From Erythrophleum ivorense (lineage: Eukaryota; Streptophyta; Magnoliopsida; Fabales; Fabaceae): a DNA stretch of 64,000 nucleotides. This document shows positions 10,739-21,610 of the stretch, one piece after another. The stretch spans positions 47,641,283 to 47,705,282 of the forward strand of contig JAIUCV010000003.1 in assembly GCA_026724425.1 (NCBI GenBank), written 5' to 3'. Within the stretch, counting starts at the first letter, position 1, and every line of letters begins with the position of its first letter. A model generated the notes under the pieces. The model was not told the origin of the DNA. It made no database searches and was given only the letters and a program-made list of their open reading frames with translations. Made by a program: the position numbers and the translations under genes.

Positions 10739-13669
10739 TGTGACAACCCTACCTTCTATTCATTGTATTTATGGTTAAATACAATATTATTAATTAATGA
10801 TCAAGGTTTGAGGTCATTATATTTTACCACATTACGAAAGTATGGGGAAATTTGAACCTTGATATTAGGGTCATCACTAAATCACCACAAACAAAACAAA
10901 ATGAATAAAAGAAATCATACTACAATGAGGGGTTTATGATTCATCCGTCCATCAGTTTCAAAACACAATAACCTTGTATAAGAGTTTCTATATCATTTCC
11001 TACCATTACCATTGAAGAAACTAGGATTTCTAGGCTAAAGGTAGGAGTCTGGGGACTTGCGCCGTAGCCTACACCTTTCTTGCTGCGGCCAAGTTGCTCT
11101 CTGGAATCATTGGACAAATTTCATAACCCTCGCCGCGGCGAGTTGGACCCACGTCGTGGCCAACCTACGTGGCGCAGCGGTGGAAATCCCTCCAGGAGCT
11201 ACTGTTCTCAACCCCACGACTCTCACCTTGGCACAATACTTTTGCGCCACGACTAGTTTTGCTATTGTGCAACCCTTAATTAATTTCCTCGACTCGCGCC
11301 ACGGTAGGACCTACTACGCTGCGACGAGTTTCCGTTCTGTCACCCTCCTGGGCGATTTTTCCCATTTTGTGCAGTAGCAAGATTCATCAGGCTACGGTGT
11401 TCCTCGCCACTGTCACTCCCCAGGCCAATTTTCTTCCCTTGCGTTGCGGCAGGATTCGTTGTGCTGTGGTGCCCTTCGACTCTGTCTCTCATTTGGCTGC
11501 GGTAAGGCCCTCTTAGCCGCGGTGTGACTACCTCCTGTAACTACATTACCCAAATTTCGTCCCACACACTCTAGCCCTCATCCTAGGAGCACGCTAGGAC
11601 CACTTTCTCTCATTTTATATGACCCTAATGGTAGTTTCCTACCCTATTTACTCATCTAACTCTCCATTTCCAATTCAAAACGTAGGTACTATATCCTAAT
11701 TGCCTAGCTATCTCATATCAGCAAATTCATAGATTAATGACAGCACGAACACATGCATTAGCAATAATTAACATCCCAGTTACATTCTAAAGAGATTTCA
11801 TTCATCAATAGTTTATGTCCACGTCCAATGCATCACATGACTGCAATTCCCATATGGTAAACCATATCACAATTTCAACAAAGCCATATATATGATGCTA
11901 CAAGTTCATACATCAATATCCAACTATAATGAGACTTAAATCCTTAACGGTTACATTTCAACTAAGCAAAATATAAATGCCTACACTTGGCAACATGAAT
12001 ACATGATGATGCTATACCATAAGGAATACAAAATTTAGCATCTACACTAAATGAGTCAGCTTAAGTGTAGCCTTCTCCCCATATGCCGGAGCTCATGGAT
12101 TTTCATCCACTTGCTTCCCCTTATTCTTACCCGAAGAACCTTCACCCGAAATGTTAATCCCATGAAATAGGGTGAGATATAAATCTCAGTAACCAAGGCA
12201 ATTCCATCATATATTTCATATTAATTAGTATACAGGTATAATTTCACATAAGCATTAACCAAAATACCAGTTATATCAATAAATGAAACAATTAGGCTAT
12301 CACGATTACCATCCTATACTAGCAATCGTATTTTCACATGTTAAAGGCCATTAACACCTAGAGAGGCCCGTCCATGGCACCTACTCCTTATTGAGCACAA
12401 CTAGGGCTCAGTGCATCTGGGGTTTGATCATAACCCGGTGCCCAATCGAAGCACATGCACAGGTAGCAACCGCACCACAACTCCACTATGGACTCACAAG
12501 GTCCAACACAATACAACAGATAGCCACTCAATTCATTCAACATTTCAAATCATTCATGTATAACAAATATGAAATTAACACAGATATATGCATGGAATTT
12601 TTATAAACTCGGTTACCTCACTTGTAGACAATTGCAATAGCCACCAATGGTACCAAAATCTCCCTATAATCATAACATCATAGAATTATTACTCTAATTC
12701 ATCATTAACAGTAGCAACAAGTACCCAAAGAATTTAAATGCTAATAATTATCTAAAGGATACTTACCCAGCCTCCATAAATTCTTAAATTCGGATTAAGT
12801 ATGTCCCCTATCAAAAAATTTAGTATATCACCCAAATTCCTAAGCAAATTTGTACAAAATTAACACCCACGCTATAATCAAGTCATTAGGGTCTCAAATC
12901 AGCAGAATTACCTTAAAAAGAAGAGTTTATACTTATCTAATGACAACCTTAGCCTTAACCTACGAATTCCATCAAGAAAATCCCCAAATTCCCACATTTC
13001 AAATTTTGGGTATGGTGAAAATACTCCAAATGAAAAACTAATTAGACCAAAATGAAGAGAAAGATGAGAGGATTAAGTTATATAACTGTTACCTTGACTA
13101 AATCTTGCTCTAGAAGTGGAAAAATATAGAATTATGCCAAGAACCTTAGCCTCCCTTTTGGACCTCCGAATTTTGAGATGGGTGTTTGTGTTTCAGCAAA
13201 TGGAGAGGTGGCTGAATCATTAGGGTTTAAGTTGGGTTTTAGTTGGGTCAAATGTGGGTCATAGGTTACTTTAAGGTCCAACTTTATTTGGGCTTCAAAT
13301 TTTAGCTTTGGTTGGGCCAATTTTGAGGTGTTGGATTATTGAAATCCAATTGGGTCAAACTAAGTTTTAAGAGCCCAAAGGTTTTGGGTCTACACAAGGG
13401 TTGTTAGGCTAATTATAAGAGCCTATACAAGGTGGGTATTGGGCCTCCATCACATTGGATTAAGTTGGGTCTCCATTAGCCTCTTATCATGACCTCCTAC
13501 ATGAATTTAGGCTTAGATGAAATTTCTCTCCCAATTGAATCTCAAACCCATATTAATAATTTATCTTTCTAAAATCTTCATTCATTTAACTTGCCTAATT
13601 ATCCCATATTAATTATTCCTAATTAATCTAATCAGTGATTAACACCTTAATTAATTATAGGGTGTTACA
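10739..13669 (-). mobile_element. Solo LTR, family B copy 1 (B1), inside A1 gag-pol
   Basis: 2931 bp from TGTGACAACCCT to GGGTGTTACA, with a perfect TSD CAGCG (10734-10738 and 13670-13674). It is homologous along its length to 21611-24616 and 54119-56877. It contains a GC-rich region (about 11055-11525) with repeated GCCGCGGC-like words. There is no coding domain. Read on the minus strand it starts TGTAACACCC, a common start for plant gypsy LTRs, so minus is the likelier sense strand, but no primer site anchors this. It inserted after A1 and splits gag from protease. Confidence 0.9.
11055..11525. repeat. GC-rich GCCGCGG palindromic word array in B1
   Basis: In an otherwise AT-rich LTR, this stretch repeats short words built on GCCGCGG, CGCCGCGGCGA and CGTGGC followed by AATTC or AGTTGG. 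Equivalent stretches lie at about 21940-22285 and 54440-54835. Copies are degenerate, largely at CpG sites, as expected of methylated DNA. Confidence 0.75.
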
Positions 13670-13766
13670 CAGCGCCTTTTCCTAGGCCGCGACCCAGGGC
13701 TGATTGTTCGCTCTTACTCAGCAGAAAGCCAATGCGTCTTCCAGTTTGATCTGAGGTACACTGATA

Positions 13767-14165
13767 ATGAATGGCTTTCCTGTAGTTGCTATGTTTGATT
13801 CGAGTGCTAGTCACTCGTTTATATCCTATGATTGCGTGAGGCAATTGGGCTTGGCTATTAGTGTCTTGCCATTTGACTTGTCTGTCACTACACCCACTGG
13901 AGGTCATGTGGTTACTTCCTATACTTACTTAAATGTCACTATTCAGTTCAATCATTGTCATACCACTATTGATTTAATTTGTTTACCCTTCCATGATATT
14001 AATTTGATTGTTGGTATGAACTGGTTGGCCGCGAATAATGCGGTACTTGATTGTGAACACCGAACCATTTCCTTACTTACTTGTAGGACCATACCTAGGG
14101 TAGGAGCTGAGTTATCCTTTATGACTACTGCCCAGGCTGAGAGGCATTTAGAGCATGGATGTTAA
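13767..14165 (+). pseudogene. Aspartic protease domain of pol
   Basis: A retropepsin-like domain. The active-site loop reads FDSSASHSFIS, where gypsy proteases normally have D-S/T-G; Gly is replaced by Ser. The downstream flap and hydrophobic LIVGMNWL segment (about residues 83-90 of this frame) are typical of plant gypsy proteases. The loop lesion alone would be expected to damage activity. It is separated from the zinc knuckle by the B1 insertion. Confidence 0.82.
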
Positions 14166-14199
14166 GGATTTCTAGTTTTTTTCTCTATTTAGGCTGAGG

Positions 14200-15311
14200 T
14201 AGAGGAAAGGATAGAGGAGATCCCAATTGTTAGGGAATTCTCAGAGCTTTTCCCTAAAGAGTTTGACTTTAGTGGTCTACCCCCTGAGAGAGAACTAGAG
14301 TTCCCTATAGATATAGTGTCTGAGGCTGGACTGGTGTCTAAGGTTCCTTATAGGATGGCTCCCACCGAGCTTGCTGAGTTGAAAAAGTAGATAGAGGAAT
14401 TGTTAGAGAAAGAGTTTATCCACCCTATTGTTTCACCTTGGGTAGCTCCGGTGTTATTTGTGAGGAAAAAGGATGGTAGCTTATGTTTGTGCATAGATTA
14501 CAGAGAGTTAAATAAAGTTACCATCAAGAATAAATATCCTCTTCCTAGAATTGATGATTTGTTAGATCAATTGGTTAGAGCATTTGTGTTTTCCAAGATA
14601 GATCTTAGATCTGGGTACCACTAGTTGAGAGTGAAAACTGAAGACGTCTCCAAGATGGCTTTCAAAACAAGATATGGGCACTATGCGTTCTTTATGATGC
14701 CATTCGGACTGACGAAATTGTTAGAGAAAGAGTTTATCCACCCTAGTGTTTCACCTTGGGTAGCTCCGGTGTTATTTGTGAGAAAAAAGGATGGTAGCTT
14801 ATGTTTGTGCATAGATTACAGAGAGTTAAATAAAGTTACCATCAAGAATAAATATCCTCTTCCTAGAATTGATGATTTGTTAGATCAGTTGGTTAGAGCA
14901 TTTGTGTTTTCCAAGATAGATCTTAGATCTGGGTACCACTAGTTGAGAGTGAGAACTGAAGATGTCTCCAAGACGGCTTTCAAAACAAGATATGGGCACT
15001 ATGAGTTCTTTATGATGCCATTCGGACTGACGAATGCGTCTGCTGTGTTCATGGATTACATAAATAGGGTATTCAGACTGTATCTAGATCAGTTTGTGGT
15101 AGTCTTCATTGATGATATCCTAGTATACTTCAGATCCTTTGAAGAACATGAGAGGCATTTGAGATTAGTCCTAGAGACCTTGAGAGAGAAAAGTTTGTAT
15201 GCCAAACTTAGTAAATGTGAGTTTTGGCTGACTGAGGTGAGATTCTTAGGTCATGTGATCTCACGGGATGGGGTTGGGGTTGATCCCCATAAAGTTGAGG
15301 TTGTGTTATAG
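14200..15311 (+). pseudogene. Reverse transcriptase domain of pol, with internal duplication
   Basis: The plant gypsy RT segments are in order: the IEELLEKEFIHP lead-in, VRKKDGSLCLCIDYRELN, YPLPRIDDLLDQL, the FSKIDLRSGYH catalytic motif, MPFGLT, and the FIDDILVY active-site motif (both Asp present) at about 15110. The block from LLEKEF to PFGLT is present twice (14399-14716 and 14717-15034). Both copies carry the same TAG after GYH, at 14622 and 14940, so the stop is older than the duplication. A further stop ends the frame at 15309. Confidence 0.9.
14399..15034. repeat. 318-bp tandem duplication within RT (two units)
   Basis: Unit 1 is 14399-14716 and unit 2 is 14717-15034. By eye there are 7 substitutions and no indels between them (about 2.2%). 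The length is a multiple of three. A short GAA is shared at the breakpoints, fitting microhomology-mediated or slippage duplication. The shared nonsense codon dates it after the first loss of coding function. Confidence 0.92.
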
Positions 15312-15356
15312 TGCAATAGACCTAGACCGATCATCGAGGTCAGAAGTTTTCTAGGT

Positions 15357-15900
15357 TTGGTAGGGTACCATACACGATTTATTCAGGACTTTTCTCAGAT
15401 GGCCTTACCACTGACGAGGCTAACTAGGAAAGAGACACCATTCATGTGGAATGATAGATGTGAGAGAATTTTCCAGGAGTTAAAGCTCCGTTTGACCATT
15501 GCCCCTATACTAATTATCCCTGACCTTAGTAAACCATTTGTGGTTTATTATGATGCCTCGGGTAAAAGGTTAGGATGTGTGTTGATGCAGTAGGGTAGAG
15601 TAATGGCATATGCCTCTAGGCAGTTGAGGCCTCATGAGGAGAATTATCCCACACATGACTTAGAGTTAACCACTGTAGTGTTTGCTCTTAAAATCTAGAG
15701 GCACTATCTTTATGGTACTACCATAGAGATTTATAGTGACCACAAGAGTTTGAAATACCTGTTTGACTAGAAAGAACTCAATATGAGACAGAAGAAATGG
15801 ATGAAGTTTTTGAAAGACTATGATTGTGTGTTGAAATATCGTCCAGGCAAGGCCAATGTGGTGGCAGATGCCCTAAGTAGGAAATCCATCCATGTAGCCC
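15357..15900 (+). pseudogene. RNase H domain of pol
   Basis: RNase H of the gypsy type, with the catalytic Asp in VVYYDASG (about 15540), the Glu in THDLELTTVVFAL (about 15655), the Asp in IYSDHKSLKYL (about 15735) and the final Asp in VVADALSRK (about 15865). Stops at 15591, 15696 and 15768 interrupt it; the middle one replaces the usual Trp before RHYLYG. The preceding connection segment is the LTRLTRKETPFMWN stretch. Confidence 0.87.
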
Positions 15901-16129
15901 ATATGATGATTAGGGAGCAGGAACTCCTAGAGAAGTTCAGAAACATGAACTTCTCTTGTCAGGTGATATCGGGTAAATTGTATTTGAGTGAAACCCAAAT
16001 TGCGAATGTATTGAGAACCCATATTTTAGATGCCCAGAGAGAGGATGAGTTCCTGAGACGGATCAGGAATGAGATTTCCTAAGGTAGGACCTCAGATTTC
16101 AAGATGTCTGAGAATGGTATGATAGTATA

Positions 16130-17230
16130 CCAAGATAGAATCTATGTGCCTGGTCAGAATGAGTTGAGAGAAAGCATTTTAAAAAAGGCACATAAGAGTA
16201 AGTATACTATCCACTAGGTGCCACCAAGATGTATCAGGATTTGAAAAGAATTTTCTGGTGGCTGGGGATTAAGAATGATGTGACAGATTATGTGGCTAGA
16301 TGCCTAGTGTGTCAGAGGGTAAAAATAGAACATCAAAGGCCGGCTAGGTTGTTGCAACCTCTAGATATCCCTGAGTGGAAGTGGGATAGTGTAGGCATAG
16401 ACTTTGTTATGAGGTTACCCAAGACGTCCTCTGGACATGATGTTATTTGGGTAGTTATGGATAGACTAATGAAGTTTGCACACTTCTTAGCTATCAAGGC
16501 TACTCATACACTAAATAGATTAGCCCAGTTGTATATTAGAGAGATAGTGCGACTTCACGAAGTACCCAGTAGCATAGTTTCGGATAGAGACCTCAAGTTC
16601 ACATCGAACTTCTGGAGGTCGTTGCAGTATGCCTTAGGGACCAAGTTGCAGTTTAGTACTGCATATCACCCCCAGACAAATGGTCAGACTGAGAGGACCA
16701 TCCAGACCTTAGAGGACATGCTGAGGGCATGTGTGTTAGAAATGAGAGGTAACTGGGATGTATTATTTACCATTAGCAGAGTTTGCGTATAATAATAGTT
16801 ATCATTCCAGTATTCAGATGGCCCATTATGAGGCTTTGTATGGGAGAAAATGCATATCCCCTCAGTGCTGGGTTGAGCTAGGTGAGAGGAGTATGATAGG
16901 ACCTGAGATTGTGGACCAGACCACTTGACAAATAGAATTGATTAAAAAGAGACTCCTCAGGCCCAAAGTAGGAAGAAGAGCTATGCCGATAAGAGAAAGA
17001 GGCTGTTAGAGTTTGAGATTGGAGACCATGTGTTCATTTGAGTGTCTTCAGTAACGGGAGTGGTTCGGTCAATGAGGGTAAGGAAGCTCAGTCCTAGGTA
17101 TATTAGTCCATTTGAAATCCTTAAGAAAATTGGACCCATGGCTTACCGAATAGCCTTACCTCCTAACCTAGCCTAAATTCACAGTGTTTTTCATATCTCC
17201 TAGTTGAAAAAGTACTTACCTAACCCCTTA
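16130..17230 (+). pseudogene. Integrase domain of pol
   Basis: The HHCC zinc-binding region is present (AHKSK..IH then CLVC), with a stop and frameshift near 16215-16229. The catalytic core has D in GIDFVMRLP (about 16398), D in VSDRDLKFTS (about 16580) and E in NGQTERTIQTLEDML (about 16690), the D,D35E triad. After 16780 the frame shifts, and the C-terminal part continues as LSPRYISPFEILKKIGPMAY (about 17090-17145). Frameshifts and stops make it inactive. Confidence 0.88.
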
Positions 17231-17289
17231 CATGTCATAGAATATGATCATGTGCAATTGCAGGAAGATCTTTCCTATGTAATAAAACT

Positions 17290-17437
17290 AGAGAGAATTG
17301 TAGATGCTAAGCTAAAATAGCTGAGAAGCAAGAACATTCCTCTGGTGAAAGTGATCTGAAGAGGTCTGACATCTGAGAAAGTAACTTGGGAATTAGAGGA
17401 TGAAATGAGGCAGATATATCCAGAGTTATTCCCTTGA
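17290..17437 (+). pseudogene. Chromodomain-like C-terminal tail of integrase
   Basis: The last codons read IPLVKVI, a TGA at the position where the family has Trp, then RGLTSEKVTWELEDEM and YPELFP. This matches the short chromodomain-type tail of Tekay/Del chromoviruses, thought to guide integration into heterochromatin. It places the element in the chromovirus branch. Two further stops precede it. Confidence 0.72.
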
Positions 17438-17473
17438 GGTATGTATTTAAATTTCGAGGACGAAATTTATTTT

Positions 17474-17487
17474 AAGGAGGGTGGAAA
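17474..17487 (+). other. Polypurine tract of A1
   Basis: AAGGAGGGTGGAAA directly abuts the TGTAATAACT start of the 3' LTR. It follows the CGAGGACGAAATTTATTTT leader typical of plant chromoviruses. It primes plus-strand DNA synthesis in this family. Confidence 0.88.
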
Positions 17488-20217
17488 TGTAATAACTGGA
17501 AAAAAAAAGAAAGAAAAAAAAGAAGCTGAAAATTTTTTGAAGTCATGAAATTTTCTAATTCTGCTAGCTATAGCAAGAAATGGCCTAACTATAGCAAATG
17601 TACCTGTTCGTTGTAGCGAGAAATGGTCTAGCTATAGCGACAGTGCCTCTAGCTATAGTGAGAGTGCTTCTAGCTATAGCGAGTGCAGGCATCCTATACA
17701 AAAACTAGGGAGCTGCTCGCCGTAGTGTGTGCCGTAGCAAAAACAGGGGTCTGGGACTGATATGTGCTCGCTGTAGCAAGGGTTATTCTTCGCTATATGA
17801 GGGTTAGTTTGAAAAAGCATAAAAAAAGAGAATTTGACTTCTTAAAGTGTCCAAATTCATTCTTTCTCTTTAAACCAACTTAAGCTTCATCCAAGGAAGA
17901 GAAAAAAGCTTGAGAGAGAGAGGGAAACTAGGAGAAACTAAGAGAGAAGAAGGGAAGCCAAGGAAGAAAGGTAAGAACCCTTAAAAATTTTCATGCTTCT
18001 TCTTCTTGATTTTATTCTTCTCCTTCTAAGCTTCCTTTCCATGGGTTGTTGAGTAAGAAAGCTCTGTTCTGGTCAAGAAAAAGCAAGATACCCTTGAAAG
18101 AGAGTGTGATAAGTTGAGAAATGTAAAGAAAGGGGAAGAAGAGTTGGTGAAATTTTAGAGAGAGAGAGAACTCCTAGTTTCTTATATGCTTTGTAGGGTT
18201 TACTATGAAGAATCGCTTAGCCTTTGTGAGTAATTGTTTGACTTCCAACAGAGTAATTCCATGCTCTTTGTTGTGTCTAGGCTCAAAAGAAACAACTCCA
18301 TCTAGTTGTGATTGTGAAACCAAGAAGGGAGAAGAGAAATTGAAAGGGAAGGCTTGTGTTGGCTTATAAGGTAGCTCTCCACTCTTTCTCGTTGCATTCT
18401 TGGATGTGTAATAGTCATTGTATGCTTGTGTATATGCTTGTATTGTGAGACATGCCATTCGATGTTGCCTTGATGCATTAATACCAATATGTTTATGATA
18501 TGGATTGTGAAAATTGATCGGGTGAGGTAATGCTAAAAGTCCCTTGAGATGGGTGAGGTGGAGCCAAAAGTTCCTAAACCAAGGGTGAGGCCAATCCAAA
18601 ATTTTCAAAAACTCAAGTGAGACTAGACTAAAAGTCCCTAGAGCTTATTCTTGGCATTGATATGATATCATGGCATGAAAATCATATATTGTGTAATTGT
18701 AAATGGTTTGCATGTTTTGACTTATTTATATATCTTGATTGCTTCCTTGAATGAGTGTATGAGCTATCGAGATTTCATGAATCTCACCCCCTTCCTTCTC
18801 CCATCTTAACATGTTAGGTGGAGCTCAAGGAGATCAAAATGCACACCAAGGAGCCTAGTTGAGCATGCTTAGGGAGTTGTATAGTTATTTTAGTTCTTTT
18901 GATGTAAAGAGGTGTCAAAATGAATATGCACCTATTATTTTTGAGATGTAAATGCTTAAGCAAGTGTAAAAGTATGTATGAATGATGTATTAACTAAGTA
19001 TAGAGCCAAAGTAATGAAATTATGAGATTTGGCTCTTTTGTGGCTTATATACAGTAGTATATTTTGGCTCATAGTATAGTAAGTTTGAAATATATGATGA
19101 TTTAGACCACTTGGGTATTTCATATATACTATGTTTATACTTTAAAATTTGCTCAAGAGGTGTTAGAACTTGTGGGAGGCCATTTGGACCTACTTTGAAC
19201 CATTTTGGGTGTTAAAACTGTCAAATCTGTGAGCTCATCAAAGTATGACCAAATGAGCTCTTCTTGATATGAAATTTGGCATTCCTCTAGAGCTTGTTGA
19301 GATTTTTTTTGGAAACTAAAGTAGGTAATATTTGGAGGTCTAGGGAATATTTGGCAAATTGTTGAAATTTGGAAATTTTGATGGTTTGGTCAATGCACTG
19401 TTTTCATAGGTTTGAAAATGAATACGTGTCATTCATGGACCAAATGATGTGTAATTACCATGAAATTTTATAAAAATAAACTAGAAATCTACAGTGACCT
19501 ATACCAACTAGAAGAACCTCAATTGGAGGTCTATCGAGGGAGAAACAACTTTCTAAAGTTCTGTGTCAGCATCAGGGAAGCCATCTGACCTTCGTTACTA
19601 TTCCATTAGTTTTCAAGGTCCAAGGGCTGCTGAACTAATCTAGAATTATTTTTTTCCTCTAGTTAACATTTTTATATTTCAAAATTGATATAGCTCTCCT
19701 AGATTGGATTTTTTTGGAATTAGTTATGAATTTTTGAATTTCATGATAACAAGTTGCACCAGTACCAAGGACAGTCGGACCTCTATCTATTTTTTGATGT
19801 CAAACATGGTCCAGACGCTGAGATTGTGGTTGAGAATTATTTTTATTGTAAATAACACTTGGAGATTTCCATAGAGCTATGGTTTGCTTGATTCTCATTT
19901 TTTTAGAATTAGTTATGATTTTTCAAATTTAGAGCAAAAAATCTGACTTTTGGGCCCATTTGAGAAATTGCATTTTCTTGATTTTTGGCTTTATATCCAT
20001 GGTTTATGGGTTTTTTGAGGCTATGTATGAGTTGTATAAATGGTGTTTGAGTATAGAATGTGAATGATGGGTTCACGGGACCCACGGGGCAAAATATGAC
20101 TGATTAAACCCTAACTTAAAGTAGTAAAATACTACGGTTTTGGTCATTTTCATTGAAAATCATATGGAATCAAGCCTAAAGAGAGATGAGTTGGAGTTAA
20201 GACATTATGGTGTTACA
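17488..20217 (+). repeat. 3' LTR of A1
   Basis: 2730 bp, TGTAATAACT to ATTATGGTGTTACA, collinear with 6764-9455. It carries the same GCTATAGC array (about 17560-17815) and AAAAGTCCC array (about 18520-18650). A 144-codon antisense open frame (18174-18608) is the longest of a set found at the same place in other family A LTRs; it has no recognised domain. Followed by TSD CCCCT at 20218-20222. Confidence 0.92.
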
Positions 20218-20497
20218 CCCCTAAAAAATGCCACCATGCAACCCGAGAGCAATGAGCTGATTTTGAAATTTTTAGCCTTGAACCTGTAGATTTTATTATG
20301 TTTTGGAATAGTTGTGACTAGTATTCATGGTAAATGAGTAGGAAATGTTTTTGGTAAGTGCATAGAGCCCCTATAATGCAAAATGAAAAACCCAACATTG
20401 CGTAATTAAATGCAAATGATATTTAGTTCTTTCCCTTTGGAAATCAAAGGGGATGTATGAACATGTAGTTTCAAAATAGAAATATTGTGGTATGACA

Positions 20498-21610
20498 AAC
20501 AGCACTTTTGCTAGTTGGGGTACATATCACAGTGCATCATGGCTAACCACTCTTGTGGTTAGTTGTAGGGTTCTAAAATAGATAGCTTCCACAAGAAATC
20601 ATCTCGAAAATATATGCTAAGAGTAAATCAAATTCTTATTTATGTATACTTATTGTCACAATAGATAACAACATACATAAATAAATATTCTTATTTTTGC
20701 AAGGAAATCAAAAAGTAGGATTTAGGGCTTTCATAGTTAATAGAGGTGATTTTCATCATCAATATATATTTTTTCAAGGTCTAGAAATACTTAATAAACA
20801 TTCAAATGTGTAAATAATCAAAAACATATTTAATAATGTAAATACATTAAGTAAGGAATGTTTAGTCAGAAGCTTTGCAATGAAACCTATAACCGGCATT
20901 ATTTACTCACCTTTTAAGATAGTACAGAGAAATTTCCTACAGTATCCTCTGCTAATTCATTAGCAGCAATTAATCCCCCCAATAACCTATAACACCAGTT
21001 AATAGAATCTTAGTACTTAGATAACCTCAATTGCCTTACAAGGAAATTCATCTTGTCTACAATAAATTTTTTTTAATATTTCAAGGGTTTAAGGCAAAGA
21101 CCAAAAATGACAAAGATAAGATATCTATTTAATGTGGCTTAAGACTATCCCCCTCCAAAAATCTCACAATGTTAATTTGAAAATTTAGGAAAATTTTCTA
21201 AAGCTAAAAAAATAAGATTAAAGACCTCGTTACCACTTGAAACCATAGTAGTAATGGCACTAAATTTGTTACCAACATTAGAGGGCCAAACTAAATGTGT
21301 ACCTTACTTATTTCTTCTATTTACCTCCCCCTTCCCTCTAGTCATACAACTAACAGAATCATCACAATGGGTAGCCCATACAATTTCATATTTCACTTTA
21401 TTTGGCTATGTTCATCATAAGAAGAAAGAGAATGCAAAATAGAAAGTTAGAGCCAATTTGAAGGATGGACGATGCACCCATCACAGGAAGAAAATTCAAA
21501 AGAATAAAATTGCATACTTGTCTACAACCAAAAGCTGAAATTACCGATATGAAGAGAAGGATTCTACGCACAGATTCGCTACCAATGTAGCAGCAAATCA
21601 TGGTGGTATC
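20498..21610. other. Unassigned sequence between C1 and B2 LTRs
   Basis: Begins with the right TSD of C1. AT-rich, no recognisable protein domain; two opposite open frames of under 70 codons (about 21254-21601) look like chance. It could be part of an older degraded repeat continuous with 2322-3478. Confidence 0.4.

Larger units (their letters stand above)
13675..17437 (+). pseudogene. pol: pol polyprotein of A1 (PR-RT-RH-IN-chromodomain), degenerate
   Basis: Resumes directly after the B1 LTR and its TSD. It encodes protease, reverse transcriptase, RNase H, integrase and a C-terminal chromodomain-like tail in that order; the last codons end PELFP then TGA at 17435-17437. In-frame stops are seen at 14388, 14622, 14940, 15309, 15591, 15696 and 15768. 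Frameshifts occur near 16215-16229, 16770 and 16960, with more stops in the last 300 bp. A 318-bp in-frame duplication adds 106 codons inside RT. Most stops sit where family members have Gln or Trp, so transitions explain them. It is inactive; individual domains are listed separately. Confidence 0.92.
6764..20217 (+). mobile_element. Full-length Ty3/gypsy retrotransposon, Tekay/Del-like chromovirus (A1)
   Basis: This is a 13.45-kb element with two direct LTRs (6764-9455 and 17488-20217), a primer binding site, decayed gag and pol, a polypurine tract, and a perfect 5-bp TSD CCCCT (6759-6763 and 20218-20222). Domain order is gag, zinc knuckle, protease, reverse transcriptase, RNase H, integrase, then a chromodomain-like C-terminal tail; integrase after RNase H is the Ty3/gypsy order. 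The tRNA-iMet-type primer site and the tail next to the polypurine tract fit the chromovirus Tekay/Del lineage (inference from family knowledge). About 2.9 kb of its length is a later LTR insertion at 10739-13669. It cannot be autonomous: many stops and frameshifts. Confidence 0.93.
3479..20497 (+). mobile_element. Solo LTR, family C copy 1 (C1), split by the full-length element
   Basis: It starts TGTAATATCCGG at 3479 and ends GTGGTATGACA at 20497. The LTR is in two pieces, 3479-6763 and 20223-20497, about 3.56 kb in total, comparable with the uninterrupted family C copy at 42948-46612 (3.67 kb). The flanking TSD is AATAG (3474-3478) versus AACAG (20498-20502), one mismatch. No internal gag/pol or primer site belongs to it, so it is read as a solo LTR left by LTR-LTR recombination. 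It is the oldest layer of this nest. Confidence 0.8.

Noticed and set aside
12391..12606. Open frame in B1 with a similar one in B3 (55637-55819)
   Set aside because: Both lie inside solo LTRs, the frame breaks in B2, and the similarity is explained by LTR homology.
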